From: Papaver somniferum
Taxonomy: Eukaryota > Streptophyta > Magnoliopsida > Ranunculales > Papaveraceae
Direction of reading: 5' to 3'
Assembly: GCF_003573695.1 (NCBI RefSeq)
Contig: NC_039368.1
Coordinates: 9,571,860-9,635,859 of the forward strand
DNA length: 64,000 nt
In this document: one piece after another, positions 45,558-57,282 of the stretch
How the letters are laid out: each line of letters opens with the position of its first letter
Numbering within the stretch: the stretch's first letter is position 1
Position numbers and translations under genes: made by a program
The notes under the pieces: model-generated
What the model was told of the DNA's origin: nothing
Seen by the model: only the letters and a program-made list of their open reading frames with translations
Databases searched by the model: none

Positions 45558-45745
45558 TTAAACTTTGCTCCCAATTTTAAAACCAAAATTTTACTTGCTC
45601 CCATCTTAAACCAAATTTTTATTCCCATTTTAAACCAAATTTTCAAATATATCCCACCAAAACCAAATTTTTCCCAAAAATCCAAACCCTTTAAAAACCA
45701 AATTCTGAGCTTTGTAACATAGTCACTTAGCTTTTTGAGCCAATC
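44870..45745 (+). other. Leader of E between primer site and ORF
   Basis: Noncoding by inspection. It contains repeated tgggcttgt words (45117-45270), an A run of 29 (45526-45554) and a run of aaccaaattt repeats (45490-45700) just ahead of the ORF. Confidence 0.7.
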
Positions 45746-47449
45746 ATGTCTGGATTTTGGTATGCTCCTGGGGATGGAAATAAAACTCTTAGAGAAATGG
45801 CTTATGGGCATTTGCCACGTTATGAACCTTCCACGGACCATGATGTCAATAGTCATAGGAATTATTATGGACATTTTCAAAGTTCCGAGCCGCAATACAT
45901 GAACCCTAATGACTATTCATACATGCATCATTCGCCACAACGTGAAAATGAACATTTTGCTAATGCCTCACTCACACAATCATCTCTTATGGATCAAATA
46001 GAAGCTCGAATCACAGCTTTAGAAATGCAAGCACATGAAGAATCTGTCACATCTAATTTTCTTAGGCAACCTGAAATCTATGCATGTCCCGCATGTGGTA
46101 GTTTAGACCACCCTGTTGAGAATTGTCATATTTTGCATAATTTTAGGCAATCTAGAGAAAATCCAAGGTATGAAATGCCAATGAATTGTGAGAATGGTAG
46201 TCATTGGGACCATAATCAATCCTTTGAGGGTTGCGATCAATATTTTGTAGACCCTAATGACCATGCACACATGTACCATTCACCACAATTTGAACATGAA
46301 GAATTTTGTACTCCCATGAATTTAGACTCCACTACAGAAGCTTCCAAACTCAGTGAGCAAAACTTCGATAGATCTACATCACGAATTAAGACACATTTAG
46401 ATCAGATTTTGCTTCACCTACAAAAGGAGGAAATTCATGAGGAAATGTATGTTGTCCCTAATGAAGTGTCTAGTCCCATCCATGTAAATGATGATTATGA
46501 ACCTAATTTAGAGGAACATGAATCGACTAATGACACCACCACTTTTAATGAGGACCAATATGCATGCTACCATGACGATGATTATGATGATTATGATGAT
46601 ATATTAGAAGAACATGAAAATATTGTGGAACCTGTTGGTTCAATAACATATGGCTTCTCGCCCTCGACCTTCATGAATGTTGTTTTTTCTAATACTCATT
46701 GTAATTCATATGACTTTGATATTGACATGGGATTCGTACAATTATTCTGTGAAGATGAACATGACATAGGAATAGTTGAATCTGCTGTAGACACTAATAT
46801 GCATGAAAATATATTTGATGTGTCTGATTCTCTACCTAGGTCACATTGTGATATTTCTCCTGATTTGCCGATACATGAGAATGAATTTGTTGATGATGTT
46901 GATGATTCTGAGTGTGAACTTGCTAAATTGATTGATGATTGTGAGCATGATGTGACATGTGTAGATGATTTAGGAGATTTTGATTTGATTGATAATGACA
47001 CACCTATTCTCCTACATGAGTCACAATCTGTTGGCCTTCCACCCAACCTAGATTTGGTTTGTACCAATATTGTAAAACCAATTTTTCTGAAAATTCCTAA
47101 CCTAGGTTTGGAACTGTGTGCTTCCCAAGTCCTTTTGGACTATTTTGATTCCAAATATAATACAATTGAGGAACCACAGTTGGAATTAGCATGTTTACCC
47201 GTCCCTAGCACAGTTCATTTCGAGCTAGACCTTTTGCATGATGAACCCCCGAAACTGCGCGATTTTGTTTTCAAAATTATATCTTCTGTAAAATCCAGGT
47301 TTGGGGGTAGCTCATTTTGTTTCACAGTTTCACTTGCGTTTCTTTCCTGTTATATATGTGTGAAGCTGTTGAAATGTCTACACTTCGTCTTTTGGGTTGA
47401 TCCTCAACTCTTTAGATTGTTAGTGTATGGTGAATTTTTTTGTATATAA
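45746..47449 (+). CDS. Intact 567-aa Gag-like protein of element E
   Basis: A single uninterrupted ORF, the only one in a young element. Residues 79-98 form a short amphipathic helix (LMDQIEARITALEMQ). A zinc knuckle C-x2-C-x4-H-x4-C lies at C114, C117, H122 and C127, as in Gag nucleocapsids. A 20-residue motif is duplicated at 51-71 and 166-187 (P-N-D-x3-x-M-x-H-S-P-Q pattern). Residues 230-420 are very acidic, with DDDYDDYDD near 277-285. A block KIPNLGLELCASQVLLDYF (449-467) is shared with the G fragment. The tail has a hydrophobic span at about 524-550, possibly a membrane segment. The classic Gypsy Gag core is not recognisable. A role in packaging is inferred from the knuckle; the hydrophobic tail is unexplained. 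Confidence 0.8.
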   Translation: MSGFWYAPGDGNKTLREMAYGHLPRYEPSTDHDVNSHRNYYGHFQSSEPQYMNPNDYSYMHHSPQRENEHFANASLTQSSLMDQIEARITALEMQAHEESVTSNFLRQPEIYACPACGSLDHPVENCHILHNFRQSRENPRYEMPMNCENGSHWDHNQSFEGCDQYFVDPNDHAHMYHSPQFEHEEFCTPMNLDSTTEASKLSEQNFDRSTSRIKTHLDQILLHLQKEEIHEEMYVVPNEVSSPIHVNDDYEPNLEEHESTNDTTTFNEDQYACYHDDDYDDYDDILEEHENIVEPVGSITYGFSPSTFMNVVFSNTHCNSYDFDIDMGFVQLFCEDEHDIGIVESAVDTNMHENIFDVSDSLPRSHCDISPDLPIHENEFVDDVDDSECELAKLIDDCEHDVTCVDDLGDFDLIDNDTPILLHESQSVGLPPNLDLVCTNIVKPIFLKIPNLGLELCASQVLLDYFDSKYNTIEEPQLELACLPVPSTVHFELDLLHDEPPKLRDFVFKIISSVKSRFGGSSFCFTVSLAFLSCYICVKLLKCLHFVFWVDPQLFRLLVYGEFFCI

Positions 47450-47475
47450 TCCAGTAGTTAAAATTTCTTAAAATT

Positions 47476-47523
<48 letters not shown>

Positions 47524-48213
47524 CTTTTGTTCCTTTTGTATATATTTTGCTAATCCAATATGATCTCGGCTGAGATATGTCGGATTTTTGCCTTGAATAA
47601 CGGAGTTTTAATTCTGCTTTCGCCGAAATCGGGTATTCTCTCTCCTTTTACTCTACTCAGCATGTCCCTTTCCATATGTTGCATTTTAATTCTTTCCATG
47701 TTTTGAAACATTGAGGACAATGTTTAGTTTAGGTTTGAGGGTATAGAGTAGATACCACGATAATATGCCATAATTAAAAAAACAAAACTCCTTCTTTTTG
47801 AAAAAAATTGAAAAATTCCAAAAAAATTAAAAAATTGAAAAAAATCATAAAAATGGAGCTCATTTACCTTGAAATGTTGACTCTTGTGCAAATATGTATT
47901 ATTATTAGGAGTCTTAGTCTAGATATTTAGGCACCCTGATTCTAGCACAATTCACATAGTGATAAGAAATTTGCACGCGCACGATCTACCAATACATGTA
48001 TGGCCTCGATCTTCAAGGTGTTGGATAGGAAGTCACGATTGCCAATCACTTTAGAATACTGAACGAAACTTGACTAGCTTGTTCTTTGGTTGGTTGGGAT
48101 AGAAGATGGAGGTTACGTTAAGAAAGACAACCATCGAATTTAACTGGGTGCATCAAAAAGGGCTACCTCTTGCAAAGTGTCATGTAATCTTTTGTTTCTT
48201 TTTGTTATGTATC

Positions 48214-48245
<32 letters not shown>

Positions 48246-48912
48246 ATGTAATATTCAGAAAAAAAATATCAGAAAAATACCAAAAAAATCAAGTATTTAT
48301 CAATTTCATCATCTCTTGTTCCAAAAATAAAAAGAGATTTGTCAATGTAAATAAGAGTCATGTAAATAGTCATCTTTTGTTGTTTCGTTGTAATAAGCAA
48401 GGAGGGTGTATGCCATTGATGTACAACGCGAGTAATTTTGAAATACCTCCAACTCATTCACAATTCTCGTAAAGTCCGGACAGCTAGCTAGATTTCGACC
48501 TCAGTTCTTAGCCTGAGAAACTATCTCTTGGTGATTAGTAGTCATGACTTCAGATCTTTCTTTACACATGTGTAGATACACTTTACACTCTTATCACATG
48601 TCCTTATTTGTTATCAGTGCTAGGATTGTGCCTTGATAGCTAGATTGACATCTCCATTTTGCTGTGAGCTTAAACTGTTTTGCACATGTCACATTTGACG
48701 GAATATGAGCTTATATTTTGTCCTTAGGTTTTGTAGGCACACCTCTGGTAAACCTTCACGAGACTTCAACTCGTCCACTAGGGACACTTAGTGGTTTAAA
48801 AGGCTTAGTGCATACGCTAAATGCATTCGAGAGACCAGCGACAGTGGTATAGTTAGGATTTCCTTAGTTCTGTTTTACTTGAGGACAAGTAAAATTCAGG
48901 TTTGGGGGTATT
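47450..48912 (+). other. 3' region of E with internal and terminal purine tracts
   Basis: An A run of 42 (47480-47521) follows the ORF. At 47708-47743 the sequence acattgaggacaatgttt followed by aggtttgagggta closely resembles the terminal tract, gaggacaagtaaaattcagg followed by tttgggggta (48881-48910). There is thus an internal PPT-like copy 1.2 kb upstream. A second A run lies at 48211-48242. No supported gene. Confidence 0.75.
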
Positions 48913-51603
48913 TGATGAGTGCCAAATATTGTATATATTTATCCCTTTTTGTTGGCATTTTAACTCATCTTTTGTGCATTAATTCTACATTTTATCCCAT
49001 ATTCTGTATTTTCACTGTTTTCAAGAATAAATATTTTTCTTACTTAATTTTGCATTTTTAGGTAATAAATAAAGTCTGGATGACTTGCGGAGCGGAAAAG
49101 AGCTGAAGAGTAGTGAAAAGCCGGAAGAAATTACGCAAGGAAGCCGCAAAGAATGGTGCGCACAAGACCAAAAAGCTAGGAATGGGCTCAAGAAGGAAGA
49201 ATTGTTCTTAAAGAAGATATGGGCTTGGCATACCCAAGGCCCAAAACCCTTACCCAAACCCATTTTCTATATCCATACCCGCATCCATTCTCAGCCGTTA
49301 GATTGGATCCATCTCATCATCCAATGGTCGCTTCTTCATCGTGCATCAAAATCTGAAGTCCCTGCAAAACACCATAGTGCCTAAATTCCAAGCCTTCAGA
49401 TTAGATCACATCTAGATCCTACGGTCGCTTCTTTGCCTGTGCATCAAATCGCGATACTTCCGCTTAACACTACAACACCTAACTCCATCTGGTGTCGTTA
49501 ATTTTGTTGTATTGTATAATCCAACGGTCTCTGCAGGATCCACTTCATCTCACCGTCAGATTGATCTTTCATCTCCACATCCCACGGTCGAGATTCGCCA
49601 AACATCAAAAATCCTTATCCTCGCTCAACACCCTAGCACCTAAGTTTATATCCCACAAAACAAACACGCCCTAGCCATCGAACCCACCTTCTTCTTCTTC
49701 CCTTCTTCCCTCTGCAGAGAACAGCTCTGCCATCACCATCACCTTCTGCCATCGCCATCATCCCTACCAGCCATTACAACCACCCTACATCAAATACAAC
49801 CAAAACCCATCCTTCCCCCATCATCCTATGCTACCTATTTCACTGATTTCACACTCCCTCTCTCTGTTAGGGTTTTGAAATCGATGAACTAGGTTGATAG
49901 GCAGAGGAAGGTCGAGCTGGAGCGTAGCGGCATGGAAGACATGAAGAGCAGGAAGAAGAGCAGCAGGAGTATGGGTGAGAATTGTCATGTCAATTTCTTT
50001 AATTTCAAAAACCCTAATTCACTGTTTTGGGAATTTGGGGGAAAGTGTAACCCTAATTCGAATTGTATAAATAGGAGATGTGAGGGTGCTATTGAGGGCA
50101 TGCCTGGATTAGCCAGTGTATCCAGAACCAAGTTCTGTTAATGATCATTTTTGCTGTTGTGTTCATGTTAGTGTAATATCTTGTTCTGTGTGTGATGTTT
50201 GTTCCTGTGATGTTTTGCATCCATCTGTTCTATCATGTCCCTGCCTATCATGCTCTAAGTCAATTGCTAAGATTAGATGAAATCATATAAACCATAAGGA
50301 AGTTTCCTAATCAAAACATGTCAAACATCCTGCTCTCACAGTGCATATCATGTATGCATTGTAGTTAGAATTCCCTTATGTTATCATGTACAGCTCATGC
50401 TTAAAATGCTATTATAAACCCTCTGACTAGTTGTACTCTAAAAACAGACAATTAGTACTTAGGTAATTACCTTAGCTGTGATTAGAATGTTCCTTAGGCT
50501 GGTAGTGGATTCAAAATCCTAGTGATCATCCTCTTGTTCTCACCGTTTTCTTATTCACTTCACTTATTTTCTTTCTTCCATTTACTGTTTTCTTCACATC
50601 TCTGCCCTTGGCTAAGGCCTTGGTTTATTTCACTGTCAATTGGTTTATCTTGTTTGTTCTTTGCTTTTGCCACTGTGTTGTTTCCCTTCTACTGTGTTGT
50701 TTAGTCCTTCCCCCACTGCTGCATTGGTTTCCCTTCCACTGCTTGTGCAGCTGTTGTACAATACTGCTGCTGCCTTCTTTTCTTTGCTGCTGCAGCTCCC
50801 TTCTCTTATTCCACTGCTGCTGCAGCAACAGAGTTGCTGTCTTCTTGGCCTTGTGCTGGCCACTGCTTCTGTTGTCTGCAGCTGCTGTTGCTTCCCCTGC
50901 TAGTGCTGTTGCTGTTGTCTGCTGCAGCTCCTTTGCTGCATTGTTCTCTTCCCATTGCTGCTGAAGCTGCTGCTGCAATCCTTGCTGTGCACCTGCTCCT
51001 GTTGTGCATTGCCCTTGCAGCTGCCAAGCCAAGTCCAGTTCTTGCTACTCCTGCAGCCAAGCAAAGGCCTAGTTTAACAACTGAGTCCAAAGCCCAAAAG
51101 GCCTAGTTCAATAGCTAAGCCCAATACAGTTAAGCCCAAGGCTCACTTCAAACTGAAGCCCAATTCAGTCATCTGTGGGCTTAACCAAAGCCCATTTGTT
51201 TAAAACCAAAAGCCCAAGGTCTAGTTCACTGAGGCCCATTTCACTAAGGCTCAAAGCCCAGTTTAGGTTAAGGTTAAGACCCAATCCAATTCAGGATTAA
51301 TCAAAAGCCTAAGTTTAAGGCCTAAGCCCATTTGCACTCCAAAGACCAAACTGAGCCCAAGCTCAGTTCCTTTTATTGAGAACAAACCCAATAGTACATT
51401 AAGCCCAACACTTCCAAAGGGCTTCTAAGCCCAAAGCAAATTTAGGAACCCAATTAGCTAAGACACATTTCCGAAACACACCCGATCTCTGTGGATCGAC
51501 CCGGACTTGCACGAGCTACAACCGACGACCGTGCACTTGCGGTATTACTGTAGGCCCGCGTTTTCATCGCATCAATTTCATAAACACTTCCACGGACCTG
51601 TCA
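48913..51603 (+). repeat. 3' LTR of E (2691 bp)
   Basis: Nearly identical to the 5' LTR. The differences seen are one extra T near 49698 and a missing gag/agg triplet near 49946. It is followed by attat and then D internal sequence. Confidence 0.92.
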
Positions 51604-52120
51604 ATTATGCTCAACATAAGGAACCTTATGGAACAACACAATATATGCACAAAGATTGTAGATCGGAGATCGACCAAATACTGCGGAATAGACAAGGATT
51701 CATTCTATTTTTCATCACTATTTGCACAATGACATATAATAGACTTAATCCTTGTAAACAAAAGTTTTATCCTTTCTTTTTATCAAAACATGACATAAAA
51801 GTCTTTAACTTTTGTAATGTCAAAAGTTCATTCTATCTTCCATCAATACATTCATATCGACATAATAGAGATAACTTTTGAACAAGAATGTGACATTCAC
51901 AGGTTCACGGACGTAAAAAACATATTCCATAACAATTTGCAATATATAAAATCATAAAGATTAAAGTTGCGAAAATCATCTTCCAAAAAAATACTTTAGA
52001 ATTTAAATAAATAAACCTAAAAACAATGAAAATGAAAATCGTTGGACATAGCTATGTGTACTCACAATAATGGCTATTCCAAACCCTAGTTATTCTTTCA
52101 AAAACCAGAAAGAAGATTTA
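51604..52120 (-). other. D internal region resumes, with 65-bp hairpin repeats
   Basis: Collinear with B (30180-30690) and, inverted, with A (20050-20560). It contains the hairpin repeat array at about 51640-51880. Confidence 0.75.
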
Positions 52121-52509
52121 CTAGACATTGAGACCTCTGAAGAATTCTTTATCGTCCCCTAACTCCTTGTCGTCAACAACCATAGGTACATAGGTTTCAT
52201 GGAGAAAGGAGTCGATTCCAACGAACCTTCTAGGCTGATGATGTCGAACCAGGGAATTCTGAATTTCAAGAGTTCTCACAACAAAAGCCTATATTTGCTG
52301 AATCTCCTTCCTTGCTTCCTTCAACTCTTCAAGAACATCAGAAAACTTCTGAGAATTTGAAGAAACAACTCTTGGCTTCCTCACATTCCTTCTTTTTCTT
52401 TTTTCCAAAGTTGGAGGCAACGGAGATTTTCTTTTTCCTTCATGATTGATGGCTTAACAATCATATTAACATCTTTTCCATCAGAACACATGATACTTGG
52501 AGTCTCCAT
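52121..52509 (-). pseudogene. ORF2 of element D
   Basis: The counterpart of A's 19663-20047. It starts METPSIMCSDGKDVNMIVK at 52509 and ends FFRGLNV-stop at 52121. In between are the Lys/Arg-rich and heptad-like segments and the tail RRFVGIDSFLHETYVPM. It has a frameshift near 52440 and an in-frame TAG (about 52295). Its lesions differ from those of A, so the ORF was intact in their common ancestor. Function unknown. Confidence 0.65.
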
Positions 52510-52866
52510 ACGTGTATGGGTTTGTGAGAGGAAATTACAATATAAACTCAACAGGCAGTCTTAAGATGAAAAAGAGTTTCAGAGAATGAAAAGGGAATGT
52601 AGGGTTATAGACCCTTTTAACCACACAGGTTAAGGCACGCTCGATTCACGACCCTAAAGAGAGTGGAATAGTCGAGAATAACCCTCTTTTGATAAGCAGG
52701 GAGGTTCTTTCCAATATCAATTAGATATGAAAGAATTCCAAATCATACAAAAAATCTTAAGAAAAGCAAAACAAAAAGGTTTATTTTTTCTTTTTAAGCC
52801 TGAGGTGTGCATGTTCTTGTCTCTTTTAATCAGGCACATGAGACAAGATGCACAAAAACAGCACAA

Positions 52867-54345
52867 TTAAGTTGTGCTATGGTGAACAACAATTTGTCCA
52901 CCATGACCTTTTTGAAAGGAATTCATAGATCCCTGTCTATCAAAGTGTTTAGACCATACTCTTTTCTCTAGTGGTCTTGACCTATCTTTGGAAACCAACT
53001 TTTTTGAAGAGGATAAAATCTTACATACCTCAGCGGTTTTTTGAACAAGTTTGATCTTGTTTGCTAGGCGAATTTATCTTTGTTGAAGTATCTTGACATG
53101 TCTTATCTTGTGTTTATACTTGAAACACTTTGAAAGTTCATGACCCTTGAGTGAACAATAAGAACATGTCAATGGATATGCTGATTCAGACTCCCGAGAT
53201 GTGCAAGCTGCTAGGCACAAAGTGGAACCTGAAAAATTAGACAAAGAGTTTCCAACAGAAAGGTTAATTTCTTCTTCCAGATTGGTTGAGTTTCTTTCTA
53301 GAAGAATATCAAGATTAATGTATGTATTGCTACAGTTATCAAAATCAATATCTTCACAAAGAAGTGCAACACTTGATTTTTCGTCTTCATTGGAATCATA
53401 GTGATCAGAGATTTCATCAAGAGTTGCAGCAAGACCTTTGTTTCCAGTGTATTTTCTATGATTTGGACACTCATTCGCAAAATGACCAAAACCTTTACAC
53501 TTAAAGCACTGTGGCATATCCTCGTCATCAGCCTCGTCAGCATCCCTGTTTTTAGGAGGAACACGATTGTGAGTTTAACTGACGACCTAGGTTTGTCTCT
53601 TGAAAACCGTTTACTTCTCTTTAATAGAAGATCCCTAAACTGTCTTGTGATTATAGAGACTGATTTGTCAAGATCTTCATCTGATGAATCAGTATCAGAA
53701 AGATCATCCTCAGAGACATAAACACTTTTACTTTTGTCAAGTAATTTAGTGTTCTTTTATGTTTTTAAGGCAGCATCCTTTCTGATTTTGGATGTGTGCT
53801 CATGATCAAAGATCTTTAGCTTTCCAACCAACGTGTTTCTGGAAAGAGCATCAAGGTTATTTCGTTCAACGATGACATGCTTCTTAGAATCGTACTTAGA
53901 TGGCGGCGGTATAAGAATTTTCATCACAATATCCTTCTCAGGAATAGTCTTACCCAATGCAAAAGATGCATTAACAGTTTCAGACACTTTGTGATTAAAC
54001 TCATCAAATGAATCTTCATCCATACGAAGGTTTTCCCAATAGGAATTAAGGTTTTGAAGTCTAGCTTCCTTTTTACTAGTATTACCTTCGAATACGGTTT
54101 CTAAGATATCCCAAGCATATTTGGACCTAGTGCACGTAGTCACATGATGATGAAGATCTGGGGTAATGGCATGTATGATAGCATTCAAACCGTTGGAGTT
54201 TTGCTTTGCAACAAGTATCTCGGCAGCATTGTATTCACCATTGTTCTTTGGAACGTTCACATTCCCTACTACCACAACGGGAGAATCATAGCCATTGACT
54301 ACATAAACCCATGGTTGAAAATCATGCGCTTGAAGAAAGGAACGC
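52867..54345 (-). pseudogene. gag: Copia-type Gag with two CCHC knuckles (D), truncated by J
   Basis: The N-terminal 30 or so residues are missing because element J inserted at 54345. From LQAHDFQPWVYVVNGYD the UBN2-type Gag continues through AWDILETVFEGN and NLRMDEDSFDEFNHKV to KLKIFDHEH. Then come a TAA at 53757 and a frameshift near 53560. The next open stretch (53517-53074) has both knuckles intact: CFKCKGFGHFANEC and CSYCSLKGHELSKC, about 100 residues apart. One more stop (53074) precedes the tail IVVHHSTT-stop at 52867. This is the best-preserved evidence for the two-knuckle Gag of the family. Confidence 0.85.
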
Positions 54346-54784
54346 TGTATATGCGGAAAAACGATTTGCTGGTTTTTACGGAATTGAGGAGACGACCGTA
54401 CGAGGAAGTTCCTTGAACCAAGCAAATTGCTTAACCTCATACAGATGCACTGCAAGAAGGGAATGATTTAAGTTCGAGAGATCAATCTGTAGGACTCCGG
54501 CCTAAACCAAGAAAATGGCCGTCCCAGAGTCAATTCGGTCACAAGAGATGATGGGTCGATCTATAGGAGGGAAGGTGAGAAATGTGTGAGATCAATGGCA
54601 ATCAAAGATTGTAGGTGTGTTGTGTATTTTGCCTGAAGAAATAAGATCAGTTCTGATTGATTGAATTTTTCTCTGTTGAGAGTAATTGCTCAGATGTTGA
54701 GTTTTTAATCTCTTATTGTCTGTTTGACGAGGGGTTGTCTTTCCGACGAAAGTGTGTCTTTCTTTTCAATCATGATTCAGAGAC

Positions 54785-54793
54785 TTATTTATA
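54785..54793 (-). promoter_or_regulatory. TATA box of the J LTR
   Basis: Minus-strand tataaataa, in the equivalent position to the TATA of F. Confidence 0.55.
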
Positions 54794-55970
54794 TTGCTAG
54801 AATTGTAAACACCTTGATCCCATGAAGTGTGAAAATTGCTGGAGTCAAAGAGTGGGTAAGTGGAAATCGTGTTAAAACCAGTTGCTCATCGTGCGGAGAC
54901 TTGGTTGATTTTCCATCCTCTACTTTGCTAACTCCTCAAACTGATTGCACGACTTGCTCACATTCTCATTGTGTGTATGAACACGCGCGCAGTAGACCGC
55001 CATACCAAAACCCTAGTTAATATCCCCCATGTGACACGATTGATGTCTCGTGATTATGGAGTCAATTACTGACTTCATAGAACGATGAGTCCTTGTATTG
55101 CTGAGTTGAAAGTGATTTGCAAATGTTCTTAGACTCATGAATTGAACGTGTCTGTTGAGACAGAGGTATAATTCTCGAGTAAATGTTGATAGTTAAGGTG
55201 AGAAAATATTTCTCATTCGATGTATTGTTGAATATTTATAGTTGAACCCATATTCCTTAGTCTGAGCAAATATTGCTCATCTGAGCAAATGTTGCTCGTT
55301 TGATGAATTGTTGGTATCAGGACCAAATAAAAATGTTAATTTAAGATGATGACATCTGAGCTGAGCATAATAATTAAAGTGTTGATGAAGGGATCAACGT
55401 AAAATTATTAGTGTTTGATCCTACTCAGAATTATGTTTTTGCAGAGCTCTGGATTCGAAACCCTAATTTTTGATCAATTGATGATTTATTGAAAATCAAT
55501 CACGGAGTGCAGGAGAGACCAGCTACATGGGATGATGGATCTTCCATGTAGTGATTGTATGCTCGAGTGAGCAAATACCAAAGTCTCTTGAAGACCAGGT
55601 AAAAAGATGATTAAATGCTAGTTTAATCATTTATTAAAATAATGCTCGTCTCAGCTTTAGGTGATAAAACCTAATTATGAAGAGATGAGGGACCGTCAAA
55701 GAGGGCATGAGACCGGCCCTTGGTGGTCGTGGGACCAGCTGATGGTCGTTTGAGCAAACTCCAAGTTGTTTGAGAAATTCTGGACCCAATATGAGCAATT
55801 GAGCAAATTAGGTCAAAATTTTAAAACATGTGGGACCGGATATTTGCAAGCCCTAAGGACGTCCTTGGTCGGTCAAGGAGACATGTTCGTGTCACCATAA
55901 TGTCCATTCTCAGTCCTGAGAGTTTCGATATTCTCTGATACGCGTTTGAGCAACATTTTGAGAAAATATG

Positions 55971-56340
55971 AAGGATTCAGGGTTTTGCTGAAACTGAGGA
56001 ATCTTCATGAGATGATGAAAATAATTAATAAAATAGGGGATTGCAAGGTGTGGTACCGGACACGGCTAGAGCATGGGAGGCCGGATAGCAAGATCGGCCC
56101 CGCAACAGTTTTCCCAATTTTATGTATTTTCCCTGATGTGAAGGAAATACCATGAAACTGAGGGATTTCATGAGGTTAAGGAATTTCCATGAGATTATGG
56201 AAATAATAATAAAATAGGGATTCATGAAGTATGGGACCGGCTATGGCCAAGGCATGGACGGCCGTCCAATGAGCACGGTCCCATGACACTTTCCCTAATT
56301 TTATACTATTTTCATGGTTTTAGGGAAATATCATTGTTTG
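55971..56340. repeat. Tandem duplication of about 185 bp in the J LTR
   Basis: Both units contain gag(g)aat(c/t)t(t/c)catgaga, aataaaataggg(g)att, a gg(t/g)accgg..cgg block and ccc(a/t)aattttat. A weaker third copy may lie at 55680-55870 (ggaccgg words). Sub-repeats in U3 are shared in style, though not in sequence, with F. Confidence 0.75.
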
Positions 56341-57006
56341 GATGGTAAAATATTTCTACCTCAAACACGAATCTGATGTTGATTAGGTTGATGATCGGAA
56401 AACTGTCTTTCTCTCCACGTGAACAGTGATTGGGGGGTACCTGCAAAAAACCCTCCGATGCTTAAGTTAGCTAGAGTTTTTCACAGGAGTTTGTGTAGAA
56501 AATATTGCGCACCTTTTAGGGTTGTGAACCCATGTATTTATATGCTGCAAATTTAGGGTTTTTCCCTAATTTCGAGATAAGCATAACTTGCCTTTCAAGC
56601 CTCTTGGAATATTCTAGAATATTCCTTGTGTGACTTTCCCAACAATCATTCCATATGTTTCCAGAAACTACTTCTAGGGTTATGGAATTAACCAAGGAAA
56701 ATGATACAAAACACCAAGCCCATGAGATTGCAAAAATTGGCTAAGCCCACATAGTGGGGCGAAAGTATCTCCAAACCTAAGCAAACGGGGTTGAAATATC
56801 TACCAAGGTTGGCTCAACTCAACTGGTGAGTCGGATCGACTGATTTGACTCGTCTGGGGCGTAAACATCCATCAGTTCAAAGAAGCGGGGTCGAAATAAC
56901 CGGGAAGTATCCTAATTGAGTACGCCGCGATGCACCGAATCTCAACCAACTGTCGCTGGACGGGAATGGCGGCCGCCTGCCAGCACCAGAGAAGATGATA
57001 GGTAAG

Positions 57007-57250
57007 TGACGTCATCGTGACGTAACCCGACGACGTCATGCTGATCTCATTCACGGTGACGGTAATGGCAGCTTAACGGCGTTAGGGACCAACGGTCCAG
57101 ATCTGCTTCCCATTAACACCATCCGTCGCTAACGGTGATGCTGACAGTAACGGAATATTCCGCTGATGTCATGCTGACGTCATATGTTGTCGTGATGGTG
57201 ACGTCATCTGGTGACATGGAACTGATGATGTGGCACTGTATGCTGACGTG
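57007..57250. promoter_or_regulatory. TGACGT(CA) cluster in the U3 of the J LTR, part 1
   Basis: TGACGTCA occurs at 57007, 57175 and 57199, with further TGACGT at 57018 and 57244 and ACGTCA near 57033. These are the core of plant bZIP (TGA/CRE-type) sites. Part 2 lies across the nested LTR I, at 58954, 58986, 59009 and 59022, as TGACGTGG. Before I inserted, about ten sites sat within roughly 350 bp. Confidence 0.6.
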
Positions 57251-57282
57251 GCATTAACCGGTTGGCCTACTTAGGTGACTAA

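Larger units (their letters stand above)
42153..51603 (+). mobile_element. Element E: young Athila-like LTR element with one ORF, no pol
   Basis: LTRs of 2693 bp (42153-44845) and 2691 bp (48913-51603) are flanked by a perfect 5-bp target copy attat (42148-42152 and 51604-51608). The primer site is of Athila/Tat type and the 3' PPT is ggtttgggggta. The only LTR differences I found are a 1-base and a 3-base length change, so the insertion is very recent. The 4.07-kb internal region holds a single 567-codon ORF and no protease, RT, RNase H or integrase. It is therefore non-autonomous and mobilised in trans. The D internal sequence is continuous across its ends. Confidence 0.92.
26856..54345 (-). 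mobile_element. Tandem D/B complex: D internal, LTR2, B internal, LTR3
   Basis: In minus-strand order there is D's gag and ORF2 (54345-52121), a PPT at 41106-41094, LTR2 (41093-32414), a primer site at 32411-32400, B's internal region, a PPT at 29370-29359 and LTR3 (29358-26856). LTR2 has a PPT on one side and a primer site on the other, so it acts as 3' LTR of D and 5' LTR of B. This is the product expected from unequal recombination between LTRs. D's own 5' LTR must lie beyond element J, outside the window. The target copy would be ctctt (26851-26855); its partner is not in the window. Confidence 0.75.

Noticed and set aside
46696..47067. Minus-strand ORF opposite the E protein
   Set aside because: Ser-rich shadow of the acidic Asp/Glu codons on the plus strand.
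54144..54416. Plus-strand ORF opposite D gag
   Set aside because: Crosses the J insertion junction and lies opposite a recognisable Gag frame.
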